Below, piece by piece: positions 39,355 through 40,882 of a DNA stretch of 40,882 nt. Position 1 is the stretch's first letter. Each line of letters begins with the position of its first letter. Source of the stretch: Candidatus Nanopelagicales bacterium. Lineage in GTDB: Bacteria > Actinomycetota > Actinomycetes > S36-B12 > CAIYMF01. A model generated the notes under the pieces. The model did not search any database, had not been told where the DNA came from, and saw only the letters and a list, made by a program, of their open reading frames with translations. The translations under genes and the position numbers were made by a program. The stretch spans positions 1 to 40,882 of the forward strand of contig JALOLH010000006.1 of the NCBI GenBank assembly GCA_025456065.1, in the 5' to 3' direction.

Positions 39355-39489
39355 ATGGTGACGATCCTGTTCCTGATCCTGCTGCTCACCTGCCTGTTGG
39401 CACCGGTGCTCGGCCGCGACACCAGCGATGCCCGCAGCGAGCGCGCGCGGCCGATGAACGGGTGGTACCCGGGCCTGAGCGGCCGTTGA
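39355..39489 (+). CDS. Small 44-residue membrane peptide
   Basis: A short gene of 45 codons (stop TGA at 39487-39489) encoding MVTILFLILLLTCLLAPVLG followed by a charged tail RDTSDARSERARPMNGWYPGLSGR. The first 20 residues form a single membrane helix, and the remainder is basic. GGAGG lies eight bases before the ATG and a good promoter stands upstream. Size and layout suit a regulatory membrane micropeptide or a small structural component. No family is recognised. It is divergent from the LysR gene and probably controlled by it. Confidence 0.6.
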   Translation: MVTILFLILLLTCLLAPVLGRDTSDARSERARPMNGWYPGLSGR

Positions 39490-39551
39490 TGCCCTGACCG
39501 TGCAGCGCACGGCTCGGCCCGGTGCTGCGCACCTGACCGGTCGCCGCTTGC

Positions 39552-39620
39552 GCGACCGAGCACCACGAACGCGAGCGCGACCGAGCACCACGAACGCGAG
39601 CGCGACCGGTGGACGCGAGC
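39552..39620. repeat. 25-bp tandem repeat
   Basis: GCGACCGAGCACCACGAACG followed by CGAGC makes a 25-base unit that occurs at 39552-39576 and again exactly at 39577-39601, then as a partial copy from 39602. It lies in the 190-base region between the small peptide gene and the thioesterase stop (39679), which has no other feature that I can see. Confidence 0.65.
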
Positions 39621-39678
39621 GCGACTGCGAATCGCGGGCGCGACAACGCCCCGTCACCAACGTGACGGCCGAGTACCG

Positions 39679-40146
39679 CTAGCGCGGCCGCCAGCGCGCC
39701 CAGTCGGCGACGGCGGTCGCGCGCGGCTTGCCGTCCCACCACAGGGCCACGTCCACGACCATCCGGTCGTCGTCCTCCTCGAGCACCCGTGCCTGCAGGT
39801 GCAGCGCGTGCCCCATCGGGGTGGGCCGCAGGTAGCGCACGTCCAGCCCGGCGGTCACGTACAGCCGGTGGGCGCCCGTGGCCGGGTCCGGGCCGCGCAG
39901 GTGCGCGGCGGCGAAGACCGCCGCCCCGCTGTGGCAGTCCAGCACCGTGGCGACGATGCCGCCGTTGAGGAACCCGAAGCCGTTGTCGTGCTCGGGCCAC
40001 GGCGTGAACTGCGCCACCACCAGGCCATCGTCGTGCGAGTAGCTGCGCAGGTGCAGCCCCTTGGGGTTGGCGTGCCCGCACCCGAAGCAAGTGATGTGGG
40101 GGTAGAACCGCTCCTGGATGCTCAGGCCCGCGTCGTCGGGGGCCAT
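39679..40146 (-). CDS. PaaI-like hotdog-fold thioesterase
   Basis: Predicted 155-residue thioesterase. It opens with the CFGCGHANPKGLHLR motif common to actinobacterial hotdog proteins, then the active-site block PWPEHDNGFGFLNGGIVATVLDCHSGAAV, where the GG(I/V) loop and Asp are typical. The C-terminal part is the strand-rich hotdog sheet (RYLRPTPMGHALHLQARVLEEDDD). It should hydrolyse acyl-CoA thioesters. The start at 40146 is one base after the upstream TPP-enzyme stop (40148), so the two genes form an operon and are probably co-translated. Confidence 0.9.
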   Translation of the reverse strand: MAPDDAGLSIQERFYPHITCFGCGHANPKGLHLRSYSHDDGLVVAQFTPWPEHDNGFGFLNGGIVATVLDCHSGAAVFAAAHLRGPDPATGAHRLYVTAGLDVRYLRPTPMGHALHLQARVLEEDDDRMVVDVALWWDGKPRATAVADWARWRPR

Positions 40147-40147
40147 C

Positions 40148-40882
40148 TCAGATCCCCAGGGTGTTGCGCGGGTAGGCGGCCTCCGGGTCGGTCAGGACGT
40201 TGACCAGGTAGGGGATGCCCGAGGCCATCGCGCGATCGATCGCCGGGCCGATCTCCTCGGGCCGGGTCACCGTCTCACCCCCGCCACCGAGGGCGATCAC
40301 CACCTCGTCGTACCGGGTCGGGCGCAGGTCGGCGAGCACGTCGTAGCCGTAGAGCATCCGCATCGGGTGCTTCTCGAGGTTCCAGCCGGCGTTGTTCCCC
40401 ACGATCATCACCGCGGGGATCCGGTGGCGCACCAGCGAGTCGACGTCCATGAGCGAGAAGCCGGCCGCACCGTCGCCGAGCAGCAGGACGATCGGCGACC
40501 CCGGGTGCGCGATGCCGGCGGCCAGCGCGTAGCCCGGCCCGGTGCCCAGGCACCCGTACGGGCCCGGGTCCAGCCAGCGACCCGGCACCCGCGGCTCGAT
40601 GAAGCGCCCGGCGAAGGAGACGAAGTCCCCGCCGTCGCCGATCACCACCGTGTCGTCGGTCAGGCGCCTGGTCAGCTCGCCATAGATGCGCGCGGGGTGG
40701 ATCGGGTCGGTGTCGGCGGCCAGCAGGGCGTCGTCCTTCGCCGTGGCCGCCGCCGCAGCGTGCGCGAGGCCGGACAGCCACGTGGGGTCCGCCGTCGGGC
40801 CCTCGACCAGGGCGGCGAGGCTGGCCCGCAGGTCGCCGACCACCGTGACGGCCACGGTCGACGCCGACGAGCGCTGGTCCTC
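40148..40882 (-). CDS. Thiamine-diphosphate-dependent enzyme, C-terminal part (acetolactate synthase-like; N-terminus beyond window)
   Basis: The frame is open through the right edge of the window, so only the C-terminal 244 codons are seen. The TPP-binding domain has the GDG...NN motif: VLLLGDGAAGFSLMDVDSLVRHRIPAVMIVGNNAGW, preceded by the DGGDFVSFAGRF and GYALAAGIAHPGSP blocks. This is the acetolactate synthase/2-hydroxyacyl-CoA lyase/oxalyl-CoA decarboxylase superfamily. The coupled PaaI thioesterase downstream fits a CoA-dependent substrate (HACL or oxalyl-CoA decarboxylase), but this is inference. The family is secure; the exact reaction is not. Confidence 0.8.
   Translation of the reverse strand, partial: EDQRSSASTVAVTVVGDLRASLAALVEGPTADPTWLSGLAHAAAAATAKDDALLAADTDPIHPARIYGELTRRLTDDTVVIGDGGDFVSFAGRFIEPRVPGRWLDPGPYGCLGTGPGYALAAGIAHPGSPIVLLLGDGAAGFSLMDVDSLVRHRIPAVMIVGNNAGWNLEKHPMRMLYGYDVLADLRPTRYDEVVIALGGGGETVTRPEEIGPAIDRAMASGIPYLVNVLTDPEAAYPRNTLGI

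Noticed and set aside
1..40882. tRNA, rRNA, insertion sequence or prophage signals
   Set aside because: I looked for CCA-type cloverleaf arms, transposase or integrase motifs and att-like repeats and found none; a tRNAscan-type search was not possible here.

Overview
The window is about 41 kb of very GC-rich DNA with densely packed genes, strong G/C third-position bias (long mirror ORFs oppose almost every real gene), frequent GTG starts and GGAGG-type ribosome binding sites. The gene families (DUF427, SCO7613-like membrane protein, DUF3048 lipoprotein, LURP-one, FmdB zinc ribbon, cyclase-STAND ATPase, LAL regulator, TerC behind an SD-sequestering Mn riboswitch) point to an actinobacterium. 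A Micrococcales or Cellulomonadaceae-like facultative anaerobe is a reasonable but unproven guess.

Layout. 1-9.9 kb: a DUF427 fragment, a large multi-membrane protein, two alpha/beta hydrolases, a membrane diguanylate cyclase, a BON-like/methyltransferase fusion, a run of small envelope or stress-type genes (TM-coiled coil, SRPBCC, disordered protein, FmdB), an NADPH-dependent FMN reductase and a pentapeptide-like protein. 10.0-12.5 kb: terC with a yybP-ykoY manganese riboswitch, a bidirectional terminator, a NUDIX hydrolase and a secreted protein. 12.5-19.3 kb: a class III cyclase fused to a STAND ATPase, a 685-residue protein with a nitrilase E-K-C triad, an M28 peptidase and a LURP-one protein. 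19.3-26.1 kb: two coupled small membrane proteins, a DUF3048 lipoprotein, a nitroreductase, a promoter plus tandem-hairpin small-RNA candidate, a LAL-type LuxR regulator, a 69-residue protein and a VOC protein.

26.3-35.8 kb is the metabolic centrepiece. A 1698-residue pyruvate:ferredoxin oxidoreductase-like protein overlaps by 4 nt a 951-residue single-chain NfnB-NfnA-like transhydrogenase. A CoA-transferase of the acetyl-CoA hydrolase/4-hydroxybutyrate type follows, after a long hairpin. Together they would oxidise a 2-oxoacid to acyl-CoA, pass low-potential electrons through iron-sulfur centres to NADP(H), and exchange the CoA. 35.8-40.9 kb: a 30-bp tandem repeat tract, a NatAB-like ABC exporter, a LysR regulator divergent from a 44-residue membrane peptide, and an operon of a thiamine-diphosphate enzyme (cut by the window end) with a PaaI-like thioesterase.

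There is no transposase, integrase, CRISPR array, rRNA or tRNA that I can recognise, and no gene-free stretch exceeds 300 bases. The observations most worth follow-up are the PFOR/Nfn fusion operon, the cyclase-STAND plus nitrilase-like pair, the Mn-riboswitch expression platform and the small-RNA candidate near 22.3 kb.
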